DNA of 64,000 bases from Chara braunii (GCA_003427395.1 BFEA01000318.1:1647014-1711013); one strand, 5' to 3'. Numbered from the stretch's first letter, positions 24,247 to 35,554 are shown. Program-made: numbers and translations. The notes: generated by a model not told the origin, from the sequence alone.

Positions 24247-25160
24247 TGGAAGGGGACAATCCCAGGCAAAATGTTCGGGCTGCGTACAATTGTAGCATTA
24301 TACTCCGCCTAGGGAAGCGGCGGCCCGATGGGGCACATATGGAGCAGGGAGAGCGACTTGCATGGGCGGTGTAGGAAGCAAGGGGTAAGAAGGGGAGGGA
24401 TTAGCTTGCGGTGCTCAGGATGCATTCACTCCGGTCTTCGTGATGATAAGTTTCCGCAAGACTTTCTCCAGTCGATCAATCTGAGAAGTCTGCGTCTGTA
24501 TCAGGTGATTCATCCACTTTGATTGTCAGGAGGTGGCAATGTGAATCATGTGAGCCAGATGAAGATTGGTGGTTGGGACTTGTGCTAACGATTGAGGCAT
24601 GGCAACTGTTACTACATTAACGGACTTGGACAGGGGAGAGGAGGAAGGAGGAGAAGCGACAGAGGAGGGAATTTGAGGTACATAATCTTGCGGTGGTTCG
24701 CCTGGGTTTTCGGGATCGTAACAGTGGTAAGACCGACCAATCGATCATAACCAAGATCGCCTACATCTTCTATCGTATCAACTAGTACGTCCTTTTCGCT
24801 CCGATCTATGTATTTTTCGTGTATGTTGGAAGTCCAACTCGTGTGCCTTTGCGATAATCTCAGACAATCCGGCCGTTTTGGGAGGGACCTTCTTTTTCAA
24901 CTTCGCCTTCAGGATCAGATTCCGGAGATGATCTATGAACCAATCTCAGACAACATTTTCCTCCCTTCCAGACTTATCCAACACAATCGAAAATCTATCT
25001 ACAAAGTCCAACAACAATTCCCCAGGCTCTTAAGGGCGCCTTTTCAATACAACCATGCGACATCTTCACTCACCTCATCGAATCTTGTCAGAAAGGCAGT
25101 TTTGAACGTTGCCCAATCTACCCAGCGATGACACTTAAACCACCACTCCCCTTGATGGCC
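24247..25160 (-). pseudogene. Gag region with CCHC zinc knuckle (minus)
   Basis: Minus-strand reading gives WVDWATFKTAFLTRFDEVSEDVAW (gag core), DWFIDHLRNLILKAKL, TAGLSEIIAKAHELDFQ, proline-rich linkers, QTSQIDRLEKVL, and at 24297-24253 CYNCTQPEHFAWDC, a C-x2-C-x4-H-x4-C nucleocapsid knuckle. A stop lies directly before and another shortly after the knuckle. The order gag core, coiled segment, proline-rich linker, knuckle is typical of plant Ty3/gypsy gag. Confidence 0.75.
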
Positions 25161-26560
25161 AAAAGTCTGCTTTTCGGGCCGGGTTTAGGGGGAGGTCGCG
25201 ACCCGTAGTCCCCCCCCCCCCCAAAAAGGCGAGAGAAAGAACTTCTACATTTGTTGGCGCCGTCATTGCTGACTCTCCCCTAGAAACTCACCGTATTGGC
25301 ATCCATAAAAAACGTGCCTCCCCGTCACTTGCTTGCGGGCATGAAGGAAAAACAGTAGGCAACTCAAGAAAATGAATCTCCTTGTATTTATGCGAAGATG
25401 CACTCACCTGGAGTTGTAGGGAAATTCTCCTCTTCCTGCCCTGGAGGGCAGAGCGGGCTGAACTTTATCTCACCGTAGGACAAGGCATATCCACGGAGGC
25501 GAGGGTTTCATCTTGGAAAGGAAGTAGAGGGCACAAAATATTCCCCTTTTTTTTGTTTTTTTCCACAAGTGGAGGGTAGTTTGCAAAACGGACACAAAAA
25601 AAATGAAAAATATAATTAAAAAAAAAAAAAAAGACGGGCACAAAAAGCACAAAATATGGATGTATATCTTTCAATTCTTGTGCGCAAGATTCGTTCTTAA
25701 TTCGCACTGCTGGTGAGTAGTGGAGAGAGGGAGGGTGTCGGATGAGGCAATTGTGAACATACGGCTCTTGCTGCACTGCTCACCATATGTGCAAAATGAA
25801 AATGAATATTCCCCTAAAAAAAGGAACGTGCATAACTATATTTGTTGTGCTTTCCGAAAACGGCGCGTTTCACCCAAGGCTCGTTTCTCTTTGTGATACC
25901 TCAACGCCATCGGGGTCCATAATTTAATTTATTTTTTTTCGTGTATTTTTTTTTTTTTTCGCGTGTCTCTCGGGTAAAGAGGTACAAAGCCCTTCACAAG
26001 TCGGGGCAGGCTTCAGACCCCTTCAGAGGTCATGGTAGTTACTGCTACCAGTAGTACAGATGCCTTTTCTGAAAATCGTCCTACCGGCCCCACTGACTTT
26101 TGGCCATCGGGGGGAGCGATGGTTTAAACCAATCATGAGTGGAATTATTACAAGCAGTGTGATCACCCGAGGGATATCATCCACGTCATAACCCTGAGCC
26201 TCTACAGCTTTGAGCCATGCCTCGGGATGTGTGTGATGAGGATAAAATGGAAAGGCGGTTGGAATGCTTACCATTTTTTTTATTTTTTATTTTTTTTTAA
26301 TGAGCTCCAATCTATTCATGAGGAGCAACACGGCTGGGAACTGGGCCCAACGTCCCTTATCAGAAAACAAAAATGAGTTATCCAGGCCATTACCCGACTT
26401 CAGTTAAGAACAATTGAAGAAAAGGAGAAACTCAGAAACATTCGTGGTCTATTATTCAAACTCTACCAAGTCACTAGAATATGTGTGTCAAAAAGTCTCC
26501 CAACCACGAATCAGATAGGTGAAACCTATTCAATCCACCTACGACCACCACCAACAAGGT
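25161..26560. other. Upstream flank of Ty3 element, no gene recognised
   Basis: Begins with a 14-bp C-tract near 25211, then AT-rich sequence with several A and T runs. It may hold the leader or LTR of the minus-strand Ty3 element, but I could not find a second LTR copy or a convincing primer-binding site. Confidence 0.35.
26023..26274 (-). CDS. Hypothetical 83-residue open frame
   Basis: Starts with ATG at 26274. The product contains PFYPHHTHPEAWLKAVEAQGYDVDDIPRVI-type sequence, split here by a predicted hydrophobic segment (VITLLVIIPLMIGL) and a basic C-terminus. It reads more protein-like than neighbouring frames and could be an exon or a gene fragment, but I recognise no family and see no flanking exon. 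Treat as tentative. Confidence 0.25.
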   Translation of the reverse strand: MVSIPTAFPFYPHHTHPEAWLKAVEAQGYDVDDIPRVITLLVIIPLMIGLNHRSPRWPKVSGAGRTIFRKGICTTGSSNYHDL

Positions 26561-26587
26561 TGTTTTCAGCACGAATTGAAGCTCTTG

Positions 26588-26775
26588 CAGGCCTCATGCT
26601 CCCATCAGGTTAGGTTATAGAGTCGCACCACCTTGCTCCAGCACCGACCAGCGACCACTGAGACGGCCCCTGCAAACAGCCCCCCACGTCTCTACCAGGC
26701 CTCACGCCCCCACTAAGCTAGGTCACAGAGTTGCGCCACTAAGTTCCGACCAGCGTTGCTCTAGCATCGGTCTTC
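26588..26775. repeat. Diverged ~107-bp tandem dimer
   Basis: 'gcaggcctcatgctcccatcaggttaggttatagagtcgcacca' near 26588 repeats as 'ccaggcctcacgcccccactaagctaggtcacagagttgcgcca' near 26695, each followed by 'ccgaccagcg'. No coding frame is conserved. Confidence 0.6.
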
Positions 26776-26779
26776 GAGG

Positions 26780-28749
26780 GCCACCGAATTTTCAACCACC
26801 CTTCTCAGGATCACAGATGACTTGCTAGATAGCACCTATTCCTACAACCTCCTCGAGAGGCAAACCAAATGGAAAGAAATAATAAAATGGATGTTAGAAT
26901 TCTTCAAGAGAGATCGCCTCTCCCTCCCCCTACCCCTCTCTGTACCCCTCCCCCCTCAGCCCTACACTGCCTCCGTCGAGGCGAGTCACCCACTCTCCCT
27001 CGACCCCAATATAGGACCAACCCTCTACCCCTCTTTCCCTGGAGCACGCAATTCCCACCTAAAGCATGCCCCCCCTTCTCCAACAAGGAATGAGTAGAAC
27101 AAAACTCATTCCTCTACTCGCCTGTTATGTGTCTCCTTTGCCCATTTCTGCCTCCGCTGGGACTGATGTTGACCCACATACCAGCCCCTGTCCCAGAATA
27201 GGGCAACCCCCTACTCCGCCCCTACCCTCTTTGAGACATTCACCCCCCACCTTGTGATGCCCCAACAAGATAGAGCTCCCCCAACCCCATTCTTACCGTT
27301 CAACCCTCCGGGAACGATCTGATCCAGCTGACGACAAATATTGATGACACACTTACCAAAATGTCGATCACAGTTTGGAAAAGCAGGGCCTCTTCAAAAC
27401 TCTGCAATAACCCCCGAAAACACCCTACGTCTTTAAGAACAACCCACTAAAAAAAGTGCATGGCGGCAGTAAGACTATTACAATTATTCGCCTGACCCTT
27501 GCACCAACCAACGTTTGGCAGCTCCCACCATATGCACATATCACCAATTTATTAGAAGAAAAAAATTAATTATCGGAGAGATTCTGAAGTTTTCAGGTTC
27601 CAATATTAGAAAATGATGATAGAAACTTTACTTGGAACTTTTAAAAATTATACTTGAAATTCAAGGATACGTAATTATAGAACAGATCCCTACAAATTAT
27701 ACTGGCGATGAGAATGGATAATATATGTTTATGTGTATGTGTATACATGTAGATGATAATACTTGCTTGGGACTTTTAGAAATTATAGTTGAAATTCAAG
27801 GATATGTGTATATGTGTGTACATGTAGATAATAATTTGGCTGATCAGAAAATTGAGGATAAGATTGTGAGTTTATATTTCCAAATTTGAGAAGCTGAATT
27901 TATAAGTGTGTAAGCACTAGATTAGAGCAAGAATATTGAAAATTAGAAGATACAAAATTAAAATCAACAAAATCAATATGAAAAGGCAGTCGACACGAAG
28001 AGCGTCACATATGTTGGCACAAAATTCTCTTGCTCCATCGCCGCTATCATTATTGCTCCGCTACCTGCTTCTGTGTCTTTAACCGGTGAACCAGCTCAAA
28101 CGAACACTTGAAACCGCCAGCTCTTTTTGACGCTCCATCTTGGAACAAGCCTCCCTCCTCCCACTCCTTATGAGAAGATGCTCCTCACTTTCTGTCCGCG
28201 CTCCCCAACCAACCTTCACTAGATTCTCGTTGGAACACAGGAGCAGGGCCACAACCATGCCCAAGATCTCATGAAGACTATCCAAATCACCCCGACAGCC
28301 TCCTCTTCTTCTGGCGTGTCCACCCGCAACACCACATAAATGAAGCACGAAGCAAGAGACCTCTTCAGCCTAGGTTATCAAGGTTGGAAGAACCCTCAAC
28401 CGAAGCATCACGTCTATGGTTGCGCTAGACAAAACCAATGGAACCTCGCTTCATCACTTGTCGCCATAATCCCAATTGTCCACATCAACTCCTCGATATT
28501 CCTCGCAGGGAGTCGTGCCGACAAGGCGCCACCAACTCACGAACCGGCCCATGTCGATAGTGGAGCGGCGCGACGCTCCCAGTTGCGCTGCCATTACCTG
28601 GGGAGCAGGAACATTAGCGTTGGCCATGACTACCTCCGCTCTTGGCTCTGCGTATCTATTTTGAGTGACGAGGGGGCTCCTTTGGTTCGAACGAGACGAA
28701 GCTCGTCCTCTCGCCAGCTCGTCTCGCTCTTACCAGAACCAACACGTGT
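26780..28749. other. No gene recognised
   Basis: C-rich sequence (26900-27300) with overlapping low-complexity frames, then AT-rich DNA with a diverged local duplication near 27620-27840 ('gaaattcaaggatayg' twice). The 170-codon plus frame at 28340-28849 has no recognisable domain and may be transposon-derived. Confidence 0.35.
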
Positions 28750-29010
28750 CGGCTCCATACCAACGTCACACCCTGTGTTGTCTTCTGGTCGGAGTGATTA
28801 CAATGCGAAAAAGACCCTGCAAGAACGAAAAGATGAGGTGTGCCAATGATTCTTGGAAAATTGAGTGTGGAGACACAGACAAAATTGAAATCTCCCGTAT
28901 GGTCTCAATTTTAGTGAGAAGAGACCATCGCTACGCAGAAAAGGAAACAGGCGTGCACAATTTTCAAACATCTACCTTATCCAAAAAGTATCTTTCAACT
29001 CGTCGGAACT
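28750..29010. repeat. Dispersed repeat, copy 2 (partner at 9915-10165)
   Basis: Same orientation as copy 1 and somewhat better preserved as a reading frame (28665-29126 is open and includes SWKIECGDTDKIEIS and KETGVHNFQTSTLSKKY). Unknown family, probably transposon-derived. Confidence 0.6.
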
Positions 29011-29251
29011 TTTCGACTCACCGATCGTCACATCATCTAGCCACTACTTCCCTGGAGTCGGCAAACGGGTTCAAAGAGAGTTTTTCGATGCGCTTGCGAA
29101 TTTTAGAGTTGCAAAGGAGGAAGTAGAAGACGGGAGAGAGGGAAGGAGAAGGGGTAAAAAAGGTGGAGGAGGGGAGAAGGATTAATCGCCTTGGAAAAAC
29201 CATACTGATCCATGAGAGTTCTTCGTAGCCAATCAGATCACAATGTGAGGG

Positions 29252-29408
29252 GATTGATCCTTCTTACATGTTGTGGTCATGTGAGTCGGAGGCTCTGAGA
29301 GGGGTTTAGTAGGGACTTCTTGTACGGAGACGAAGGTAGGAAATTAAAGGAGGGGCAAAGAGCAGTGCGGACAAGGACAAAGATTCAAATGGAGGGAGAG
29401 AAGAAGCA
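29252..29408. repeat. Dispersed repeat, copy 2 (partner at 17113-17265)
   Basis: Same orientation as copy 1. It ends about 90 bp before the 5' end of the first LINE copy. Confidence 0.65.
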
Positions 29409-30149
29409 TGAAGGCATCTATTGGTCATTCTCCTTTAATGACAGTTGCCGAACCTACTGCTGGACCTGACACTATCGTTGCTATTAATACTAATATAATG
29501 GTTTAATAATTGTTTGGCTTTTGTAGCCAAGAAGTGTCATGAATATTTGAGACTGCAGACTAATAACAGACATCTTCATGAAATGAGCATTCACGAACAA
29601 ATTTTTAAGTACGAACTGCAAGACAAACTAGATAATCATTCACATCCAATCAATATCGAGGAGCTTAAGAACCAACTACTTTCCATTTGCTTAACATCGT
29701 TGGTAGTGACAACTGATCAGAGACAAGTTATCTAAATTTTTGATAAAAAGTCAAATGAACGCTTCATTTTTTGCTTTAGCACGTACAAGATCTAGATGCA
29801 CATATTTTAAGGGTCTCTAGGATTCACCTCTCAATTATTTACTTCAGCAGATAGCCTCAAAATAACCTACGACTTCTTCAAAAATCTTATCACCTCGACC
29901 AAAGTTTCCAAATAACAACAGGAAAGTGACAGGGTAATTGAGTGTTTTCTTACTCCACTAACACAATCGCTCTCTCAGGAGAAACATGAGCACATAGAAA
30001 AACCACTAGCAATGAAGAAAATGTGGTCTGCCTTACTCCAGATGGATGAAGATAAAACGTCAGACATAGATGAGTTTCCTAAAAAAATTGGGAAACCATG
30101 TGACCAACTTTTTCTTCAGACTTGGTGAAGTTCCTTAAGGAAGTACAAG

Positions 30150-31351
30150 TGTAAGAACAAATGAGGGAGATAGTGAGGCAATCGATTTTAACTCTCTTGT
30201 ATAAAAAAGGTGATAAAACATTAGGAACTATATACCCATTACCCTGCTTACTGTGGTTTATAAAAGATTGGTCAAAACTCTGGCATATTGTTTGATTTCT
30301 ATTATGAGAGATATATAATTCATCCCTCTCAAATAGGATTCATCAAGGGAAAACATATCCAAGATAACATCCTCCTAACCAATGAAATGATTAAGCTTTA
30401 TCGTTAATAACAACAAAATGCAGCCTTTCTGTTCATTGACTTTGAAAAGGCTTATGATCATGCAAATTGACGTTTTCTAAAGGCATGTCTTAGAAAAATA
30501 AACTTTAGTCATAGTATGCGTACATTGGTTCAAATTTTGCATCACAGTGTAACGAGAAGAGTCCAGGTAAATGATATCCTTTCGCTAGCAACGAGGCTTT
30601 AAAGGTGTGTGAGGCAAAACGACCCTCTGACCCCTTTTCTTTTTGTAATCATTATGGAGGCTTCAGGGGCTAACCTTAGAAAGAACCGTAATATTTAACA
30701 CCTTCATATATTTGGTATTCCCAAAGAAACAATCCCTATTAGCTCAATGTTTGCTGATGACCTCATCATTCTAATGGAGGCATCAACGTCAAATATGACG
30801 GAAATCAAAGCCTTGATGAAAAATATGCGCAAGTTTCAGACATGTTTGTTAATTGGGGAAACAAAACACAGGGATGGTGAATTCACTCAAATAAGGATCA
30901 TCCAGCAGAACAACCAAGGGTTAATTGGGTCCTATTTGATACCCCAGTGCAAATTCTTGGAGTTTTTATGACAACTCAAGGTAAACCCACAACCAACGAT
31001 AAATGGATTTCGAGACCGGCCGTGGAAAAAATGAACCAATGGAAAAATAAACATATCTCACTTTTTGGCAGGACCCTCATCATTAAGAATGTCATCCTTA
31101 CCTCTATTTGGTACAAATCATCACTTTGGTCTATCAGTAAAGGACGTATAAAGACACTTCAAAGGCATGTGGCAACATTCTTATGGAGAGGAAACCACAA
31201 GTTGGACAAGGTGATAACAAAAGTTATCTGCTTGTCCTTGATGCAACCAAAAACTAAAGGAGGACTGGGGGTTCTTGACCCATCCCTGCAACATAAAGTT
31301 TTGTTTTTACAATGGATTAAAAAACTAATATTGTCCACAAACAAGCCTTAG
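30150..31351 (+). pseudogene. LINE copy 1 reverse transcriptase
   Basis: Pieces in order: MREIVRQSILTLLYKKGDK, IGFIKGKHIQDNILLTNEMIKLY, AAFLFIDFEKAYDHAN (RT motif A with FxxDFEKAYD), VRQNDPLTPFLFVIIMEA (motif B), SMFADDLIILMEA (motif C with FADD intact) and the thumb/connection KMNQWKNKHISLFGRTLIIKN through LQRHVATFLWRGN and PKTKGGLGVLDPSLQ. Several stops and frameshifts separate them. Non-LTR RT of the L1-like plant type. Confidence 0.85.
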
Positions 31352-31540
31352 CAAGAGTTGGCACTGGGACAAATCCGTAGGCTTGCGTATTTTTCAATGG
31401 GGGATATACACCCACTGACCTCTTTACAATGGATTAAAAAACTAACACTGTCCACAAACAAGCCTTAGCAAGAGTTGACACTGAGACAAATCCGTAGGCT
31501 GGCGTATTTTTCAATGGGGGATATACACCCACTCACCTGG
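31307..31540 (+). repeat. 117-bp tandem duplication within LINE copy 1
   Basis: Units 31307-31423 and 31424-31540 are nearly identical, each starting 'ttacaatggattaaaaaact' and containing 'gggggatatacacccact'. The period equals 39 codons. LINE copies 2 and 3 have a single unit, so the duplication is private to this copy. Confidence 0.9.
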
Positions 31541-31559
31541 TTAGAAGACCGGTTTTGGA

Positions 31560-31979
31560 CATAAGCGGTTAACAGGGACCCCCACTTTTCAGCCTTGGTT
31601 AACCCCCTCAACCTTGAAAAGTGCATTGAAGATAATTTTTTTTAGTTTTTTTGTTTTTTTTTATTCTTTTGGCCTGTTTTATTTTGGGTCAAAGTCTATG
31701 TGTGCCAAGTTTGGTGTTTGTTGGGGTCTTGGAATTGACTGTTTTGGCTAGCCCTGAAGAATCATAAAAACTGAAATAAGTGAATTTTGCATGAAAACAC
31801 ATTTTTGCCTTGCTGTTTTATAGGTTTTTAAAGTTTTTTTTTCATTTTTGTTTTGTGAGTAGTTAGTATGATCTCCGCTCTATGAATTGGTGGCAAGTTT
31901 GGTTAAAATGACCCTTGGGTTTTGTTATAAATGGTCTGACAAGTGGTCGAAAAATTGAGGTCTTCGTTAACCGTCTATT
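31560..31979. mobile_element. 420-bp hAT-like MITE inserted in LINE copy 1
   Basis: It splits the LINE reading EDRFW|SIPKAQAQF, which is continuous in LINE copies 2 and 3. The 8-bp GTTTTGGA is present on both sides (31552-31559 and 31980-31987), a perfect target-site duplication of hAT length. The ends are imperfect inverted repeats: CATAAGCGGTTAACAGGGACC against AATAGACGGTTAACGAAGACC, 15 of 21 matching. GGTTAAC also recurs just inside the left end. The interior is AT-rich and non-coding, so it would need a transposase from elsewhere. Confidence 0.8.
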
Positions 31980-31987
31980 GTTTTGGA

Positions 31988-33597
31988 GCATTCCTAAGGC
32001 ACAAGCACAGTTCAAAGGAGAAGAGGTTGGAGGAACAGTTAGAAGAGATCTTATATTGGAATACCTGTGGGTCTTGCTGCTAAAAACTTGGCACCAACTA
32101 CCCCTACCCAATAGACCTTTCCCCTCTCGATATGAGGAAGTGTTGCGACAACCTATTTTTGACAATCGATGGATGACATATATTAATGGTTGAATTTTCA
32201 ATAGCTCAGTCTCACCGTGGGCATTGTGGGTTAAAAGAGGGATGTTGAGGATCAAAGAAGGGACAAAAGACTGAAAATCGGCGAAACAACTGAGACTAAC
32301 CTTGAGATATGTGCACCAGCTGGTTGCTAATTTGGAACAGATTATCTTTTCTATACCTTTGGATTGGGTCAAAACGTTGAGACATGGACCTAAGATCAAG
32401 GAGGCAGATTAGGTGGTAGGTTTTCTGCCGGATGACCAACGGGTGATTGGCTAGGTTGTTCATATTTTCCTCATGAAGCCCTAGTGAATATCTTCAAATC
32501 GACGAAGGATCATCTCCTAGTTCAGTCTCCCTCTGATAAAGCCGTAGTCTTTCCCGTCACAAGACTTTACAGAATTAGCGTTTTTTTTATCTCATCAATT
32601 AAAGGCCGGAAAGCCTACCATCCTCATATTCTCATCCCCCAAATTCCCTTTGACCCAACAAAATGGGTATGGCACACTTCAAAGAGAGGGAAACCACGTG
32701 TCTTACAGTCTCTATCTGTTAAATCAACCTATAGGTTGCTTTGATTCAGGGTAGACATATCAACAATCCTTCAAGAAAGGTGGGCAAGGCATCTAACTAT
32801 TGATATAAACTCGATGAGGAACATAAAGACAAAGACCAACCAAGTTTTCATCTCTTCAATGGCGGACAACGGTGACAAATGATTGGCTCATAGATCATTC
32901 CTCACTTGAGCAGAGAGGTTTAACCGCACTTTGATGCAATTCCTGTTTAGCAGTGTTCCCAAGTAGAAAAATTAGAGAAACCATGGAGCATATTTTTATG
33001 CAATGTCCAGGTTCAGTTCCACTATGGAGAAGATAGGACTGTATATGGAGGGGCCTAACAGGGATAGAATGACCTTGGGACTGGAAAGCCATTTTGCTAG
33101 GACACTGGATTCCCCAAAACATCACACTTGCTAATTTTCAACACAACTTTTTTTGAATTGGCCGCAAGGCTGTACTATGGGTTCTATGATACAAACGGTG
33201 CATCCTGGTTAGGGAAGGGGTGTGTCTGGAAGGCGCAGAGGTATTCAATCATATTTTACAATTTGTACAAATAGAAATCAGAGCGCAATGGTCTGCTATC
33301 AAAACCAAGTTAACTAATTACAAGCAGAAGAAAGATATTCAACAAACAATTCAGATATTTATGATGGACTGGCTGGGGGGGTCTACAGGGGGGAGCCTAG
33401 GGGAGGTAATATGGCCAGGGGTGGAAGGGATGGAGGATCCTCTCAAGAGGGACTACCAACTCAGCTTCTGGGAATGGTTTAAGCTTCCTCCAGGAGCCGC
33501 TCTAAGATCTCTAGACTTTTTCTCAGACCCTTTTCCCCCTTCTGAGCTATCTCTTGTAGATTTACAGTGGTTTGGCTTGGTGGGGGATTGCCAATGA
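31988..33597 (+). pseudogene. LINE copy 1 ORF2 C-terminus
   Basis: After the insertion, frames give KTWHQLPLPNRPFPSRYEEVLRQP, LTRLYRISVFF, KWVWHTSKRGK, SLSVKSTYRLL and the zinc-binding region (AVFPSRKIRETMEHIFMQCPGS near 32950-33020). A final open frame (33220-33597) ends with LSLVDLQWFG after DPFPP. The same C-terminal order appears in LINE copies 2 and 3. Broken by frameshifts. Confidence 0.8.
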
Positions 33598-33738
33598 GTG
33601 TTTTTTAGCAGAGGGGTTAGGTAGGGTTGCTGGTTTTGTTTGTTACGTCTGGCGGTTCCTAGGGGACGAAAGAGGCATCCATCCCCCTTATGCATCATTC
33701 AAACATTCTCATGTATCAAGTTTATATGTACATGGGAC

Positions 33739-33757
33739 GCTGGAACCGTTTTCCAGC
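33739..33757 (+). other. LINE 3' UTR stem-loop (copy 1)
   Basis: GCTGGAACCGTTTTCCAGC forms a stem of seven pairs with a 5-nt loop and is preceded by GGGAC. It sits about 65 nt before the poly(A) tail. Related stem-loops occur in the 3' UTRs of LINE copies 2 and 3. Confidence 0.75.
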
Positions 33758-33839
33758 AGGTGCTGCTCCCCCACCAATAGATGGGAGTTAAAAGCCTTGC
33801 ACAACGGATCTTTGTTTATTAAAAAAAAAAAAAAAAAAA

Positions 33840-35100
33840 GGGCAGGATGAGGGCCTTCTTACTGTCCTTGAGCACTGCCAGTTGTCTCTCCACTGCTGCC
33901 ATTTAGACTCCGACAGGTTCATCCACTTCCAATACTCTCCCATCTCTACCATTGGGTGTGGGGGATGCATCCTAAGCTCATGAGGTGGTAAGTAGTCCCC
34001 ACCACCCTGCCAAGTTGGTCCCTGCCATCCACCTCTTGTTGCGGCAGGTACTTGCATCCGCTTTCCCTTTCGATAGAGTGAATTTTGAGGCTAAGATGTT
34101 TGTTTCTGAATCCGACACGGTCTTCGGCAATTGTTGGAGAGATTGATCATCTGTTACTCCACTAATTCCATGACTATCTGCTGCAGAAGGAGAGTCCATC
34201 TTCCAGATGAGGGCGTCTACACAACGCCAGGGTATGCGGTGGATGCACACAATCTCTTTGCCAACCCTAACGTCCTTGTTCTTGTCCCGGAACCAATCAA
34301 GCAGGTTCTCAAGAAACTCGTTCAGAGTTAAATGCCTCGAAATATTCGTCAATCTAGGACTCATACCCAGCAGCTTTCACTTGACTCATGACCCATGTTT
34401 CCGCAACTTCCTTCAAGGTAGTAATCATCGCAATCGCTACTTGATTTTGAAGTGGCACACACTCTTCATTCACCATTCACGTAAGTTCGAATCTTGGCTA
34501 CCTATGTCATGATGTCCTTCTCCCTTCTCGTTTGTACCCGAATAGGGGTCTGGCAACCTCATCCTAATTCTGTCTCTGCAGCTCGGCCAGTACGGTGGTC
34601 TGTAACCATCTTCCCCTCTTAGGTATCCTCCAGAGTCTTAGGTATCCTCCATCCGTTCTCCCATTTCCATGCCCATTGCCATCCCCATCTCCATCTACAC
34701 CTGCAGAGGCGTCCTTCGTCTTTGACCCTAAACGTCAAAGCCTCTTCCTTATCCTGGTGTTTGTCTTCCGTCTTTCCCGCCAACTCTTGGACGTTCTTTG
34801 TGAACACATAGGCAATCTGATTTACCAACTTGTCTGTATGAGCTGTTATATTCTGCTGCCCAAAAAAAAAAAAAAAAAAAAAGTTGTTATACCCTGCTGC
34901 CACCGTTGACTTTCTCGAATCTGGGTTAGGGTTGCATCCGAGTTGCTAGCGGCCCTCACGGGTGTAGGATTCACCCCCTGTTGCTCCAGATCCATTACCT
35001 TTTTCTTCAGATAATCATGATCCCTCGCCTTGTCAGCCTCCTCCTTAGCCTTTCCAAGGGTTCTCTCGTCCTTTTCCACAGACAATCTCTCCATCTAGGT
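33840..35100 (-). pseudogene. Unrecognised coiled-coil protein gene, interrupted by a poly(A) insertion
   Basis: The minus strand from 35094 reads MERLSVEKDERTLGKAKEEA, KARDHDYLKKKVMDLEQQG and RESQRWQQGIT, then is broken by a T-tract, and after it continues in another frame with ITAHTDKLVNQIAYVF, KNVQELAGKTEDKHQ and KEEALTF. Removing the insertion would make the two parts one frame, so this was coding before the insertion. Further minus frames (34364-33978: LNEFLENLLDWFRDKN, IPWRCVDALIWKMD) may belong to the same gene. Probably a transposon Gag-like or host fragment; family not recognised. Confidence 0.45.
34841..34901 (+). mobile_element. Poly(A)-only insertion with 20-bp target-site duplication
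   Basis: A run of about 21 A (34862-34882) is flanked by direct repeats 34841-34860 and 34882-34901 that match at 17 of 20 positions. This is the structure left by target-primed reverse transcription that copied only a poly(A) tail. It disrupts the minus-strand reading frame. Confidence 0.7.
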
Positions 35101-35159
35101 GGGTCTCATTCTCTATTATCTAGCTCTTCATGATCCTTAGAGCTGGGCTGCTGTGCACC

Positions 35160-35269
35160 TACCTTCTTCCCCCGAATACAACGTACGGTCGTTATAGCTG
35201 TATTTGACGCATTTTTCAGTCTCCATAGAGCTCCAATGACCACACGTTGTATTCGGGGTGAAGACGGTA
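35160..35269. mobile_element. MITE family 1, copy 1 (110 bp)
   Basis: Almost entirely an inverted repeat: arms begin CCTTCTTCCCCCGAATACAAC and end with the complement of GTTGTATTCGGGGTGAAGACGG, and the unit is bordered by TA on both sides, consistent with a TA target duplication. Copies 2 and 3 lie at 44897-45005 and 45239-45349. The arms share a CGGTC-TTATAGC core with them. Confidence 0.75.
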
Positions 35270-35341
35270 GAGACTCGGGTTTGCACATCATAGGTTTGGG
35301 GGGGTTAGCCTGACCACCTTGCACCTCGGCCACTATGAGAC

Positions 35342-35520
35342 CTTTTTTTTTTCTTTTTTTTTTTTTTAACAAAAAACCCAGGTTGTTCTAGAGGNNNNNN
35401 NNNNNNNNNNNNNNNNNNNNNNNNNNNNNNNNNNNNNNNNNNNNNNNNNNNNNNNNNNNNNNNNNNNNNNNNNNNNNNNNNNNNNNNNNNNNNNNNNNNN
35501 NNNNNNNNNNNNNNNNNNNN

Positions 35521-35554
<34 letters not shown>

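Larger units (their letters stand above)
20460..25160 (-). mobile_element. Degenerate Ty3/gypsy element lacking a visible integrase
   Basis: In minus-strand order: gag with a CCHC zinc knuckle (25140-24247), protease-like domain (about 24050-22920), RT (22375-21423) and RNase H (21390-20990), then a long acidic region (20990-20466). Every domain carries stops or frameshifts, and key catalytic residues of protease and RT are changed. No integrase could be read to the left of 20460, where the 1.5-kb duplication begins, and no LTR pair was identified. The element is old and inactive. Confidence 0.85.
29500..33839 (+). mobile_element. LINE copy 1, 5'-truncated, interrupted
   Basis: Begins within ORF2, in the linker between endonuclease and RT (AFVAKKCHEYLRLQ at 29515, matching VFLAKKSNEFSKLI of LINE copy 2), and runs through RT, C-terminal zinc finger and 3' UTR to a 19-A tail at 33821-33839. 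The coding part has many frameshifts and stops. A 117-bp tandem duplication (31307-31540) and a 420-bp hAT-like insertion (31560-31979) break it further. Confidence 0.85.

Noticed and set aside
25240-25275. TTGGCGCCGT as a retrotransposon primer-binding site
   Set aside because: It reads in plus orientation, opposite to the adjoining Ty3 element, and no LTR end was found beside it.
35290-35345. tRNA-Leu-like A box (TGGCCGAGG, minus strand)
   Set aside because: No matching B box or foldable cloverleaf; the similarity is short.
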